This document shows, piece after piece, positions 1 to 12,544 of a stretch of 64,000 nt of DNA. A program made the position numbers and the translations under genes. The number at the start of each line of letters is the position of its first letter. Position 1 is the first letter of the stretch. A model generated the notes under the pieces. The model saw only the letters and a program-made list of their open reading frames with translations. It made no database searches and had not been told where the DNA came from. The stretch comes from Rallus limicola (lineage: Eukaryota > Chordata > Aves > Gruiformes > Rallidae). The stretch covers positions 18,158,146 through 18,222,145 of the forward strand of contig JAKCOZ010000001.1 in NCBI GenBank assembly GCA_022605955.1, given 5' to 3'.

Positions 1-682
1 GAATGTTTTTCTCTTCTTCATGAGTTTTTGGCTAGCACAGGTTTAAAGTTAGCATATCTCTCAGATATTGCATTCAAGTATACTTCACTAGTTATCAGAA
101 GACAGAACTCGATTACATTTCCCAATACCCAGAACTACTGGGGGGTGTTGGTGATGAAGTTGTCCAGCCCATGTTATTAGTATCAGTTGTTCAGCCCTAA
201 CCTGACATACTGAGCACAATGACTTCACAGTGCCGAGATCCTCACCAAAACCCTCCTGGAAGGTTTGCACACAAAACATGCTGAATTTGTCTTCTATGGT
301 GAAAGCTGATTTGAGTCAGTTTTTGACATGAAAACATCTGATAATGATAACTCACAGACATCAGACACTCTGTTTTTAAAGTCAGCAAAGTTCTCTGTCA
401 CTCCTGAAGAAACTAAACATAAGCGTCCCTGCTTCTACAGTCTCAGACAAAAAATAATCCATTGTTTATCTTTGTTCCCTTCATACAAATATCAGGTCTC
501 TCAGCTTTTCCTTGCCCACAAGTGTGCCAGAAGTTTTCCTTCCCGGATGGGCATGCAGACCAGCTAATGGTCTGTGTCTACAGTCCTGAAGAAACAATGC
601 TATTTAACCTGTGCCATTGTGTCTCACTCCGGTCTGCATTCCAGTTTTCCACTTCATTTTTTGAGGGAAGTTACTGTTACTA
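1..682. other. Unassigned single-copy sequence
   Basis: I see no gene or recognised repeat here. The short ORFs on both strands (up to about 80 codons) overlap one another and show no family signature, so I treat them as chance. The right edge is set by the target-site duplication of the solo LTR that follows. Confidence 0.5.
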
Positions 683-687
683 TCCAA
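683..687. repeat. Target-site duplication, left copy (TCCAA)
   Basis: The five bases TCCAA immediately precede the LTR and are repeated exactly at 1282-1286 after it. An exact 5-bp duplication at both ends fixes the element boundaries. It fits ERVL-like (class III) elements, which are known to make 5-bp duplications. Confidence 0.8.
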
Positions 688-1281
688 TATGCTGGTTTGG
701 GCTGGGGTAGAGTTAATTTTCTTCATAGCAGTTAGTACATGGCTATGTTTTGGATTTGAGCTGGAAATAGTGTAGATAATATAGAAATGTTTTTGTTATT
801 GCTCAGCAGTGCTTACAAAGAGTCAAGCTGCTTCTCACTCCATCCCATCAGTGAGCAGGATGGGGATGCACAAGGAGTTGTGAGGGGACACAGCTGGGAC
901 ACTGGCTCCAGCTGACCAAAGGCATATCCCATAATGTATGATGTCATGCTTAGCATATAAAGCTGGGTGAAGAGGAAGGAAGGGGGGGGGATGTTCAGAG
1001 TAGTGGTGTTTGTCTTCACAAGTAACCATTACATGTGATGGAGTCCTGCTTTGCTGAACATCTGCCTGCCCATGGGTAGTGGTGAATTAATTCCTTGTTG
1101 CTTTGCTTTTGCTTGACTTATTACACTGTCTTTCTCAACCCATGGTGAATTTACCACCAGCCGGTAGGGCTGAGTTTCTTACTTTTGCCCTTCCACTTCT
1201 CTCCCCCATCCCACCAGGGAGGGGTATAAGCAAGCATCTGTGTGATGCTTAGTTAGTTAATGCTTGGGTTAAACCATTACA
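688..1281 (+). mobile_element. Solo LTR of an endogenous retrovirus, ERVL-like, 594 bp
   Basis: This is a single LTR with no internal retroviral sequence, so the provirus was probably lost by LTR-LTR recombination. It starts TATGCTGGTTTGGGCTGGGG, where the canonical TG start has mutated to TA, and ends GGGTTAAACCATTACA. Inside are a CRE-like TGATGTCA just upstream of a TATA box (ATATAAA, 955-961), a run of nine G at 982-990, and a pyrimidine-rich 3' part. The usual polyadenylation region reads ATTACA and looks mutated. From memory the sequence matches an LTR family abundant in neoavian birds; I do not assert a database name. Flanking TCCAA copies confirm a single insertion. There is no coding capacity. 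Any current promoter activity is unknown, but the TATA box is intact. Confidence 0.88.
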
Positions 1282-1286
1282 TCCAA
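1282..1286. repeat. Target-site duplication, right copy (TCCAA)
   Basis: An exact copy of 683-687, directly after the terminal CA of the LTR. Confidence 0.8.
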
Positions 1287-4200
1287 GTCAATGAATGCAG
1301 AGGGTATCCATCTTCAAAACCAGCTGTAACTTATTCATACCCATGATTTGAGGTACAGATGAGATGTTATGTTTCTTGAACAATAGATTGAAAGAATTTG
1401 ATTTATTTATTGCAAAGAAAGGATGGAGCAAAACCATAACTGTTTCCGGATATATAGAAAACTGCTGCAAAGAAAGGAATTAAGAAGGTGAGAAATAATC
1501 GGGGAAAACTTCAAACAAGATAGCAACTGATTAAACATTAGGGAAATTGCTAGCAGTAAGGATAGCAAAGTCTTGCAACAGGTTTCGTCCTTCACTGCAA
1601 GTTTTCATAGAATTATTCTGCTCTCCAGGAGATTTGGAGAGGACTTTCCCGCTCTGAAAAGTTAAGAAAATTCATAGTTAAAAGTTGGAAGACATGGCAG
1701 AATCTGCTACGGAAGCCTCTCCTTTGTGAACGCTAAGTTCCTCATTGATATATTTTCTTTGAAAAATCACCTCCTACCCCGCATCAGACAATACTGAGGG
1801 CCTTAGAGTTCTCTGTGCCTTTGAAAATTTCTTCCTCAGACATGGTACTGAGGTTCTTAGCAGAACTCATACACTTAACTTGCTTCAGTCTCAATGAATG
1901 TGGCCTTCAGGCCTCCAGTCTCATTCAACATCAAGAAAAGTTCATCTCCCAAGGTTCAAATTTCTAAAGGCATTTAGCTTTTCCACAACCAAATGACTGA
2001 GGCACCTAAGGCTTAATTACAAAACTAATTTAGACTTAAGGTCCCAAAGCTAAAGGACTTTGAAAGAATACAAGACCTTTTAGTCCCAGATCCTCCAAGA
2101 TGACAGCTGTTTAATATCCAATAATTTCACTGGAATGAGATGCTAAATGCCAACAATATTCTGTTCTGAAGTGTCATTCAAAAATGTCTTTGTTTTCTAA
2201 ATCACATACATCCTTTTGAAAATATATCCACTGACCTTTATTTCAGTGCCTTCAAAAAAATCCTTGGGGTCTTTTATTTTTATCGGTCAGCTCTGTAAAA
2301 AATGCTGGAGCTTGCAATAGCTGGTGTAGTAACTCAGAACACAATACAAGATGTTTAATGTTAGCTAGAGGTATTTTTTTCTTAAACTTTGTTTGTTCTC
2401 CAGGTTTTATGGAATTTATCAGAATTTATGTTCTTCTACTTGTAAATAAACACCCTGCTGTCGTGGCAGTAGAGAGTCTATAAATCAGGGGAATAAATAA
2501 ATAGAACAGGCCTGATTCACCAGGATAAAGGCAGCATATGAAGCTCCTGGGTGTTTCCTCTTGCTTTAGCATATCTTTTGGGAGCATCACTTGCAACAGC
2601 TTACTTTGCCTTACGCAGGATTACAGCTATATTTATCTTTTTTTTTTGTTTTGTTTTGTTAGTGTTCTGGTCTTCTCATAGATTTGGAGCATCCTGTTGG
2701 GATTGCTTGGAAACACTAAAATTTAGAGTGGCCTCTAGGCATTAATGAGGACATCCTGTTGACAACTGCTTCTCAAGCTTAAGGAGTATCCATCCCCAGG
2801 AGCATAGGTGCAGGAGCAAAAGAGCAAATGACCTCGTAAGTATGTTGGTGCAGTGTCACTTCCAGCACAGGGTGCCCAGTGGCACTTCCATGAATAATGA
2901 TGTAAATTGCCATAGTCTCCATTTCAAAGATGTTATGATGGTTTTCAACATTGCATAGCTATTTTCTTGTTCACCCCTCTGTACTCTGTTGAATCAAGGC
3001 TTGCAGCTACCCCCTAGCAGCTATTTTTTCCTATCCACTCGCCTGAACCTTAGCATTCCTTCCAAACCTGGGAAACCATCAGAGCAATTGTTCAGATACT
3101 AGTGCTTGCACTGAGGCTGCTATGAAAGAAAAAGCTTTTGTAGTGTTGTTTTTCGTTCGGTTGGGAGTTTTTTAAACAGATCTGTTTATTAACTCTTGTG
3201 GAGGGCAGATCATCTAACTTCAGTGTGGGAAGTGATTTACAGTTTCCATCTACTCATTACTGTGAAATGCTGACCTGCAAAATTCGCAGGCGTTCCCACA
3301 ACCTCTGAAGAACTACTCCAGCAGGATGTAAATACAGCCGTTCTCTCTGCTGTCTGAGGCATCAGAGTAGCTTTTCTACTTATCAGCAAGGAAAGCAGAG
3401 TATAAGTTGGGGCACTGGGAGACTGAGATCTCATATCTTTAAAATTATACATACTTGCATGAAAATTACCTAGACTGGGGCTACAATTTAAGGCCTGTTT
3501 CCTAGTTGCTCTTCATCTATATAATCCAGGGGTTTAAATGGGATTTTCCTGAGCCTGTGCTGACTCTTTGGTGTAGAGAAACTTTCTCCGTGAATCAGCT
3601 ATTGCTGCTAGCAGTGATTTTGTCCTCTAGATATTGAGATAATCAATAATGTGTCAGATTCATAATGTGCTGCTGTTGCATCCTCATGGTGATTCTTGAA
3701 ATAATAACAACATGCCCGAGCTAATCAGAGGAACAAAAGTCCCTTCAGGAGCAGCGGAGTTAAAGTGAAAAAGGCAGCATGTCTCTGTTCTTTCAGTGTA
3801 TTTTTCCTGCCTCTGCTACTATTTCTGATGGAGGCCACTGCATTTTTCCCTGTGCAGCACCTTCAGCTTTCAATAGATTTCCGTTAAAATCTACGCTTAC
3901 CTTTACATTATTTTCCTCCAAAACTCACATGAAGACCGTTGGTTCTGTGACATCCTCAAAAATCCTTGGCACCAGGGCACAGAGGCTGCTGCGTGTGCTC
4001 TGGCCGTTCTTACCAAGCGCTTCCCTGCCGTCTCACAACCCTGTGTGCTCAGGGTAAGAACCACGGCTTTCTTTTGTGTTTGTACAACATTTAGCACAGT
4101 GGAGTCAGAATTAGGTAGGATGGACAGATCCTCCCACGTTACAAAAGAACCAAATAGTAATGACACTGAAAAGGAGGAAAATGTATAGCAGAAATAGCTG

Positions 4201-6430
4201 CACTGCCAATCGATGCAAGTCAGAAGGATGGTATTAAATTTAACCTCCTACAACATTCTGGAGTTAATTTGGGGTCCGTGGGATTTTTAAGAAGAAACAC
4301 GGCCTACTTTTCTGAATAATTAGACAAAAGGATTCTTACTAAAATGTACTAAACATGCATAAAAAAAAAAAAAAGGTAAAGATTAGAAGTTCCCAAAATT
4401 AAAAGATTGAATAAGGAATTTTTGGGGGGAGGGGAAAGAATCTCTGTACCTCCTGAATTTGCATAAAACCTTTTACTTAGGGTTTTTAATTAAAGTCTCA
4501 AGGTAACACCAAAATTTTTTTGGAGGTGTGGGGGGAGAATAGAAGTTAAAAGCTGAATTCTGGTTCTTTACTGAAATTAATTAATTTTGTTTTTTTTTTT
4601 TTTCTTTTAATGACAGAGTGGGCACACACATACATAATTGAGCACAAGGAGATCTGAAGGAGTTGAGAAAGATTAGGACTGACATCTCTGAAGGTGCTTC
4701 AGGGATACATCCTGCACTGGGCACCAGCGCATCCCCTTCACTCATCCTTTTTGTCCTGGCAGGCTTCTGCAGCTGCAAAGCGGAGCAGTAGGGTTGGTCC
4801 TGGGTCTTTTTTTTCCAGTTCTCTCTCCCTCTGCCCAGTGCAGGAGAGCTTTGTCTGTGAAGGCGTTGAGTGTGAAGATCCCTGATGTGACTTTTTGGGA
4901 GCCACCTCAGCTGAAACAGGTAAATGAAACTGGAGTGAGAAGGACCTCCTCCATCCTTGTGCAAGGGCCCTGCTCAAGCATCAGGCACCAGTGGGCATGA
5001 GGGGGATCCCAGGAGGATGCCAGTGAGACAAGACAAGACAGTACTTGCCAAAGGAGGCCTCCAAGCTTTGGCCTCTTCCTGAATGAGGTTTAACAGAGAA
5101 ATGATGTGGTAAAGATGCTACATGTGCTTATGCTGTAGGACATGGAACTGATCTAATGACTCCTATAGAGGCTGCTATTTATTGTCTCTATATATAGGCT
5201 GTTTTCATGCTTTTCAGACTTTGTTTTGCTTTTCTCTTTCTCACCTGAGCTCTGTGCAAAAATTCACTGAAGCAGAAATGGAAACCTCCAATTGCTCCTG
5301 GGTTCCATAACAGAGAGCTATTTTCTCCTAGTGAATATTTAAATATATTTTCTTATAAAAGAAGCAGATCCCTAAGAGGACCTGAACATGCAGGAAGATA
5401 AGTTGTTCCTCAAATGAAGTTTTCTCTACAGCAGAGGCATCAATAATAGCTTTTTCCAGCAGATTTGTTAAGAGCTATTATGACAAGCTGGAGGAACCAG
5501 TACTGCTGCCTATGTGTGGTTAAAAAGGCAATCAACTTCTGATGGGGAATGGAGACTGGAAGCCGGGCTGTGGTTATCTAGTGGTCAGAAAACCTTTGAC
5601 TTGCTACAGAGCTGCCAGCCAGGGCAACAGTGAGAGCTGTGAGCAGCACCACTCCAGCACAGCAGCATTGTTAAAAATGAGAGTATTGACAGTTACCATA
5701 TAAGTACACATCCTGAAACTCAGCAGCTTCAGGGCTGCTTTACCCAGGTTATTCCAGGGTAGGAACTGCTGGTTTGTCCACCAAATAATGTGGGGAAATT
5801 CCTTAAAATGCTTTGCTCTATGGACCCAGTGGTGAAATGTGCCACTGGGGTAGGTTGGATGGAGGTGTATGAGGCAGAGCCATGTTATTTGCCTGCTGAG
5901 CACTAAATTACTGCAGTATCATCATCTGGCAGAAATATAAAGAGATGTCCTTCTGTTACAGCAAAGGGGGAGTGGATAATTGCACCACAGGGACACCTCT
6001 GGGATCCAGCCATTCATAGTTAATCAGAATTATTCATCTGTTTGGTAAACTTTTATTTCTTTTATGACAAGAGGAAAGATTGACTAAGGATGCAGCCAGA
6101 AGATACAATAAACACACCAGCCTGGGAGGCCTGTGGATGCAAGCTAAGGAGCATGCAAGGGAATCATTTAACAAGCTTGTTTTCAGGTGGAAATGCTGAG
6201 TGCAGGAAGTCTGCTGATGCTCTTAATGTTGAGACTGGTCAATGCATCTCTCTCAACATCCCTGAGATGAATTGTATTTTAATAGGTTTGGCTTCCATAG
6301 TGAGGAGCTTAATGCTCCACCTGACAGATGATGCTTTGCTGGAAGGCTGGCAGCTCCTGCCAGGGCAGCATCTTGCTGAGGTAGAAGTGTGGTGTCAGCA
6401 GCAAGGAAGAGTCCAGCTCAAGATGTCCAT
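1287..6430. other. AT-rich non-coding sequence, no gene recognised
   Basis: This stretch is apparently single-copy, with short A and T runs (for example 4360-4374 and 4591-4603). The longest ORFs are 92-127 codons near 3,800-4,960, overlap in opposite frames and show no domain or signal. I found no tRNA, snRNA or recognisable mobile element. Old decayed repeats could be missed by eye. Confidence 0.5.
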
Positions 6431-6441
6431 CTCTCTTGTAT

Positions 6442-6443
6442 AC

Positions 6444-6486
<43 letters not shown>
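6442..6486. repeat. (CA)n microsatellite
   Basis: About 22 CA units, with one CG interruption near the left end. The tract lies in an otherwise open frame starting at 6090, where it would encode alternating Thr-His. That is a by-product of the dinucleotide repeat, not evidence of a protein. The tract is long enough to be polymorphic. Confidence 0.97.
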
Positions 6487-6487
<1 letters not shown>

Positions 6488-8224
6488 CGCCTGTCTTCTG
6501 GTAGTGTTAGCAGAAGGAAGGAGGAAAGCAGCAAAGACCTTCCTAACAGGCAGAGGTGACTGGTACTATAGCTTTAGCCCTTCACAGACTAGTTGCTAAG
6601 ATTGGAGTTTCATTTTTAACAAGGATCATGGTGGGAACTGGCCTCTTCTGTCCACACAGGCATTTTGCAGGAATGGCCAAAGTCAGGAAAAAGCCAAAAG
6701 CAGAAGGGGTCCTAGACTCTCCATCTGCCCTGCAAGATATCACAGCCAGTTCTCCAGTTTGGAAATTCTTACCTGGAACTTTTTTTCTAACCTGCTAGTG
6801 GAGTTCCTTCAGCAGTTATTAGCTGTATCATGCCAGAAATATTATTTTCTCAGTACCAGAGAGTCTCCATAGACCAAGGGGAATACACCTCTGCTGAAAA
6901 AGGAGGAGAGACTGCTGGTCCAGCATGTGACATTCATGACCTACAGAGAGAATCACAGGCCTGTGAAAGACCATCCATCTCTCCTGCCTGCTGGGCAGCA
7001 TATGCCCTCATTATTTCCCCTCCCCAGAACTAAACTTCCTTGTTACAGGAGTTAGAAGGGAAATAGCATGGAAACAGCAGAGAAATTCAAGAGTTGCCAG
7101 CTTAACTGCTTTTTCTATTCTTATGATAGACAGGTTTTTGAAATACTTCTAGCCATCTATGAAGCCCAGAGCAAGGCTTTTACAATTAGTATTATTATGG
7201 AGAAAAAAAGTAAATTGCTGTTACTTGTGTAATCACAGAGACCTGTGGTAGCCTGACTCTCAATTATTTATATTTTTTCCTCACTTCCCGAGGAAACAAG
7301 CTTTATGAAATTGTCCTTTTGCCTGCTGCTTCCTCACATCCTTTCCTGTATACCTTGAAGTCACTCTCTAGTTTTAGCCAACCTTTAAGGAGGTTTCAGA
7401 AAGATTAAATTTGTATGCCTTTGTAGGAATTGGGGCTGGATAGAGGAAAGGGATCTATATCAACGTCACTGTAGACACTGTAGAAGGGTTTCAAAGTGAG
7501 CCGTATAGTTATCTGCTTTGCTGAGCCCACCCATGCAGGTCCACTGCTGAACAATCTTCCCTTTGCCTAGCTGCCAAATTAGGGGCATGGGAGGCGTATA
7601 CAAATCGGCTGACAAAGCCAAGGGGATGGGTAGCTTATGGAAAGCCCTGCAAGAAATTACATAGTATAGGAATTGGGAAGACAGGGAGTTAGGGATGATG
7701 TATAGGAGCAGGGGTATAAATGCAGGCAAATCAGGATATTACTCTCAGAGTACATGATCTGTGGTGGTATCAGCAGCACTAGCGACATCCCAACTGTAGC
7801 AGCACAGGCTAAGAGACAGCCCCTACCCCAAAGAACTGCCCACCAAAAACCTGCCCATCATTTAGGCCTTCTTCCAATGCAGAGTTCAAGCTTATCACCG
7901 ATCAAAATAATTTGAAGAAACCCATTGGCTTCCCCTGGGCTGGTTTCCAAGTCAGGCTCAAGGCTGCATATCTTGTTGAATCCAAGACTTGCAGAGTGAA
8001 GTGAGGAGTGAGGTGGCATTGTGGTAATTACCCTGTACAGGTATGAGTGGCCATTAAACCTATTTGGATGCCTGGGGTAGTGAAGCAAGCCTGTGCAGTT
8101 AAATAGCATGTTGATAGTTCCAGCAACAATTTGGAGAAGTACAGGGCAATATTTCAGATAATGAGGCAATCTTATCTACTTGTCAAAAGTAAAACCTGAA
8201 AATTTTAAGGGCCCTATTGTATTT
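6487..8224. other. Non-coding sequence, no gene recognised
   Basis: No recognised repeat or gene. Two minus-strand ORFs of 87 and 103 codons (7466-7729 and 7858-8169) show no motif, signal peptide or splice context that I can defend. Confidence 0.45.
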
Positions 8225-8835
8225 TGCCTGAAAGATAAAAGGAGCTAGAAGAGACTTGATTGAGGTATTCATAATTATATGAGGAATAGTGAAAACTAAT
8301 CAGTCTGTGCTTTTTATATTGTCACATAATGCAAGAACAAGGGGACTCTTAAAATGTAAATTAATAAGCAGTACATTTAGCATTCAAATGTATTTAGTGA
8401 ATTGTGTTACAATTACAGTATATATAAATAATCCACCAATTTCCATAAAACTATCTGATAAAATTCACCCATAACAATAGTTCATTTCCCAATTCACTTT
8501 TCATTATTTGAAATCCTTTAGAAACCCAAGGGAAGCTGTGGGCTGGGGATTGTAAAAGGCTGTATATTTAGAACAAATCCAAGGAGCGGACTGACTCGTG
8601 CAGCATGTACTCCCCTTCAGAAATTCACAGCCCTAGGAAATTAAGGACGCTAATGCAGAGGCCGGCTAAAAGAAAGGGAAAAAAGAGCCCACATTGGATA
8701 ATTTTATGACCATTAGTAACATTTGTATCTATACAAGCTAAGATAATTATGATGGTAATCATATCTCATGCTTCAGAGACTAAAGTGATTGCCTGCAGAG
8801 GCCAGGGAAGCCTTGGAGAGTTTCCACTGAAAGGA
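8225..8835 (+). mobile_element. Ancient CR1 LINE relic, 3' part
   Basis: A heavily decayed CR1 in forward orientation, recognised in two blocks. At about 8235-8440 the sequence resembles the C-terminal part of CR1 ORF2, around the AATGCAAGAACAAGGGGAC segment; in one frame it still reads FILSHNARTRG. At about 8700-8835 it resembles the 3' part, with the diagnostic CTCATGCTTCAG followed by a degenerate TGCCTGCAGAGGCCAGG. The intervening 250 bp is less clear and may hold another insertion. The text is closer to old CR1 of turtles, crocodilians and basal birds than to young bird CR1. Divergence is high, so the ends are approximate. Confidence 0.6.
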
Positions 8836-10479
8836 AGATTAGAAATGCCTAAGATTGTTTAATTTGGTCATATTGGACATAGCAGAAAGAAGATACTTAT
8901 TTCTCCTTTTCAAAGCTTTTCCTATCTCCTTTCTGAATCAGTTTCTTCCCTGTTGGCTTGACCTGTAACCTGGTATCCCCACTGGGATCTTCAGTTTTTC
9001 TTTTTTTGCCTTTCCCATCTGTTTTGTTCCTGAATTTTGCTGGCTTCCCCCAGATATGTTTCCTAGAGTCTCAGACCATTCCTCTCTTGTGCTCGTATCG
9101 TTCATCCCCTCCAGTGTGAAGAGGCTATCCTTGCATCCAGTCTCCTTGACCAGACTTCACCAGTGATCCCTGGTCGGACTCTGTTGCTCCCTGAGTGGCA
9201 CCAGCCTATCTCTTCTCTTCTCTTCGCACATGAGTAGCTCCTTCCATCACAGGAGATTTTTCCAACCAGCCTCTCCAGGCTGGCAGTATTTCTGCAGCTT
9301 AATCACTCCACTAAGACCCACAGGAATCATGATACTAGTATCAAGCAAGACAATCCTGTTTTGTAGATTATCCACTGTTTCAAAAACTGAACGAAGCCAA
9401 TAAAGAATCAGAAAAGCCTCATGATGCCCTTTAACCATTGCCAAAGTTGCAATCTGATCCACCTGATCTCATCCTCCTTTCTTGTCCTCCTGCCTTTTTG
9501 CACCTTCATTGCACAAAGATCCTGGGCAGGAGCAGATTCAAATAACCTCTCACAGAGAATTTTAGATGCCTCCATAAAATGAGGTCTCCACTGATTTCAG
9601 TGAACCAACATGTGTAATAACAGGTAAGAGAGAATGTCAGAAATCAGCCTCAGGCAAAGAAGACATGGTCATTCTCCACACTCAGGAAGAATGAGATAGG
9701 AAAGAAGCAGTGTCCTTTTATTACTCTGTGCCACCTGCTCACAGCAACACAGTGAAGAATAACTGACAATGAAGGGCTGCTATTTCCCTCTCCATGCAAG
9801 GAAGATCAAAGTATAGACAGAGGTTTATTGCTTCCTGCCACATAATATCCAGGTTTTCCAAGCCTATTGCAGAAAGTACTATCACAAGAAAATGCCTGCT
9901 TCTGGTTTCTCCCTTGCTAGCAACAACAACCAGGTTGTGACTTGCTGTGGTTGTGTGTGTATAGCAAGGCAGAGGAGCAGGTCACAGGTACACTTATCCC
10001 ATTGAGCCATTTGCTTTCTGCCTATGATAACAGATTTTAGCTAGGGTTTCATATGAGCTCAGAGAATCAACTTTGTGTTTAGGAGCAGAACAGCTGTTGA
10101 TGTGCCTGGATCATACTTTATGCACTTAAATCCCCTGGACAGGAGCCTGGGTACACACTGAGGTGCTGAACATGCCTGGGGCTTCTCATCTGCAAACCTT
10201 GGTGTCAGAGTCTTCATGCAGGTCTACAGAAATGGATGATCAGCACTGCTGGTCTGGAAAGAGGGCAGGGGACACAGCTTAGCTGATAACATATACATAC
10301 CATGGGATGTTGCCAAGCTCTTGGTCTGCTCTTGCATGCATTGCTCCTGAGATGGAGTTTATGCCAAAGCTGTGACTGAATCCCAAAACTGGGCTCTTAG
10401 GAGAGCTCTGAGAAATTTATTTTCCCTGTGAGGAAGCTCACTTTAGGACACTTCAGAAGAAGGAAAATAATAAAATAAT
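8836..10479. other. Non-coding sequence, no gene recognised
   Basis: No gene-like signal. The content includes T/C-rich stretches near 8,990-9,230. It separates two ancient CR1 relics that share orientation. Confidence 0.45.
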
Positions 10480-10955
10480 TTAGAAACTAAAGGAAACTAT
10501 GATGAAGGTATTAGGAATTATGAATGGCAAAAGGAAGGGCAAGAAAGTACAGCTAGTGAGCCTTTTCGGCGGTAATAAAAAGTAAATTGGTGGCCATTGA
10601 ATGAAATTACAAAGCCACACATGGTGAGTGGGTGAAAGGTAATGTTGTTTACAAAAGGTATAATTAAACCATGATATTCACTGCTTCAGAGACTGAGAGG
10701 GATGGCTCTACAGGTTTAAGAAGTGATTCAGCATTTATATAAATAAAAAGAACTTCTGCAAGGACACTAGCTAAATACAATTACAAGGGCTATCAATCCT
10801 CATGCTTCAGGGCATGGTTACCTGCTGAGGTCAGAAAGAAATTTCTTCATGGTATGGCACTAAGAGGTAAAATGCATTATTGGGCATTGATGGGTATTGG
10901 ATACCTTATTAGATGGGCCTTTAATCTGTTCCAACACGCAATTCTTTTCTTCCTG
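10480..10955 (+). mobile_element. Ancient CR1 LINE relic, 3' end
   Basis: Forward-strand old CR1. In order it shows the decayed ORF2 C-terminal block (ACTATGATGAAGGTATTAGG and the later GAATGAAATTA at about 10490-10605), the region around ACAAAAGGTATAATTAAACC (10650-10672), the signature CTCATGCTTCAGGGCATGG (about 10799-10817) followed by GAGGTCAGAAAGAAATTTCT, and the terminal AGATGGGCCTTTAATCTG with ACGCAATTCTTTT (10911-10951). That order matches the 3' end of the deep CR1 lineages I know from turtles and crocodilians. No coding capacity remains. Confidence 0.75.
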
Positions 10956-12544
10956 CATATCACAAATCAGTGAAGCATTTAGGTGTGTGCTTCAATTCCA
11001 TTTTGAAATCAATAGGATTTAAACATGTGCATAAATGTAAGCGCACAACTAAGTGCTTTCCAGAATAGACATATTAAGCAGCTGCTTATATTTTTAGATG
11101 TATCAAAGTGGCTTTTGGTTCTGAACTGATGTTTCAGTTCCAAAATCACATACAGAAAAGCCAGTAGGACTTACTATATCCCATACATTATCAACTGACT
11201 TTGCAGAAACCCCATAAAACAATGAGCTGCCATCTCTAAAAGGCTTCAATTTTTCCTCTGAGAACCCCATGAATTTGTGACTATAGCTCTACAGTTCAGC
11301 CATACAGATAATCCAATACGCATATAGACATAATCACACTGGTCTAAAATAGTTAATGTCTTCATCTTTGGGCTTTCTTTGGCGTGAATAAAATGAGCTT
11401 TGCCATCTGCTACAGTTTCCTCCCTCGTATTTGCATCCTACTGGTTCATCTCGTAGTTCTAGGTAAGGTGGCAGTCAGGCATTGAAGATCTCTTTGAAGA
11501 TTTAAGTTTCCTTTTAAACTTTGAAGCCCATCTCTTTTTATCTTCCTTTCTTCTAGAGGAGGTGTAACTCAATCCCGACAGTCTTTCAGGGTCAGTAGCA
11601 GTGCTCTAAATAGAGGGGAAATGCAATGCAAATCTGATCTCTCTACAGAGTCAGGGCATAGTAGACACTCCCCACATGGAAAGGGTTTTTCCCCAGAGGT
11701 GGTCATATGGAAGTACGAACAGCAGCTTGAGTGCTATTCACGGTCCTTCTCAGACATTGCTGGCAGGCAGTTAAAGGGTTTGAGAGATGCAGAAGAACAG
11801 GGCAACTGATGTGGCTGAAGGACAGATGTTAACAAAAGCACAAGTTCTTGCGGCCTACAGTGTGTTACTCCATTAAAAGGTTGCTTAAGACATTGCCAGA
11901 GCAGTGGGAGAGATTCCCCTCCTGTGGGTCTGTCTTCCTTTTTTTTCTTACTGGACCAAATGCTCCTTGTAGAAAGGGTGCAGCGATTCAAATAGGGTGG
12001 CTGGGAGAGCTTCCACAATGTGCAGCAGGCAGTAATTCTTCCTTCCAGAGGCTGAGTTGTTCAGCCTGCACAGTGTTCGCAGGGACCTACGTGCTGAGAT
12101 CAAGAGGACATTTCCAATGACTTATGGAGGAGCTGGAACTGGGCCTTTACAGAATACTAAATAATTAAATCAAACTTCATGTAGAGGCAAACTAGATCTC
12201 TAACACTGAAGAATAAGCACGTAATAAAAGGCATAATTTTCAGTCTGTATAGGTAGATATTATAGATCTGTGCTAATAAGGAAAACCATAAATTGAAGGA
12301 TTTTTCTCAAACAGCCCTTTTCTTCCCCTGATCATTAAACATAATAGTAAAGACATTGCCTGGTGTAGTCAGACATGCATCTTGAATTGCTCTTTGCTTC
12401 CAGCTTCACTTAAGATAAAATTTAAACTGCTTAGTTTAAATGCACAATCTTAGATACCTATAAAAGACTGGCTTGCAGGAAGTGTTTAGCAGATGCTCTC
12501 TGCAAATCTCTTCTTCTTAAGTCATTTCTAATTCTGTGTTCAGA
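10956..12544. other. Non-coding sequence, no gene recognised
   Basis: AT-rich and apparently single-copy. Opposing ORFs of 90-94 codons at 11,734-12,120 are chance-like. The right edge is the truncated 5' end of a CR1. Confidence 0.45.

Noticed and set aside
6090..6599. 169-codon plus-strand frame
   Set aside because: Its length depends on the CA microsatellite reading as Thr-His repeats. No domain, Kozak or splice support.
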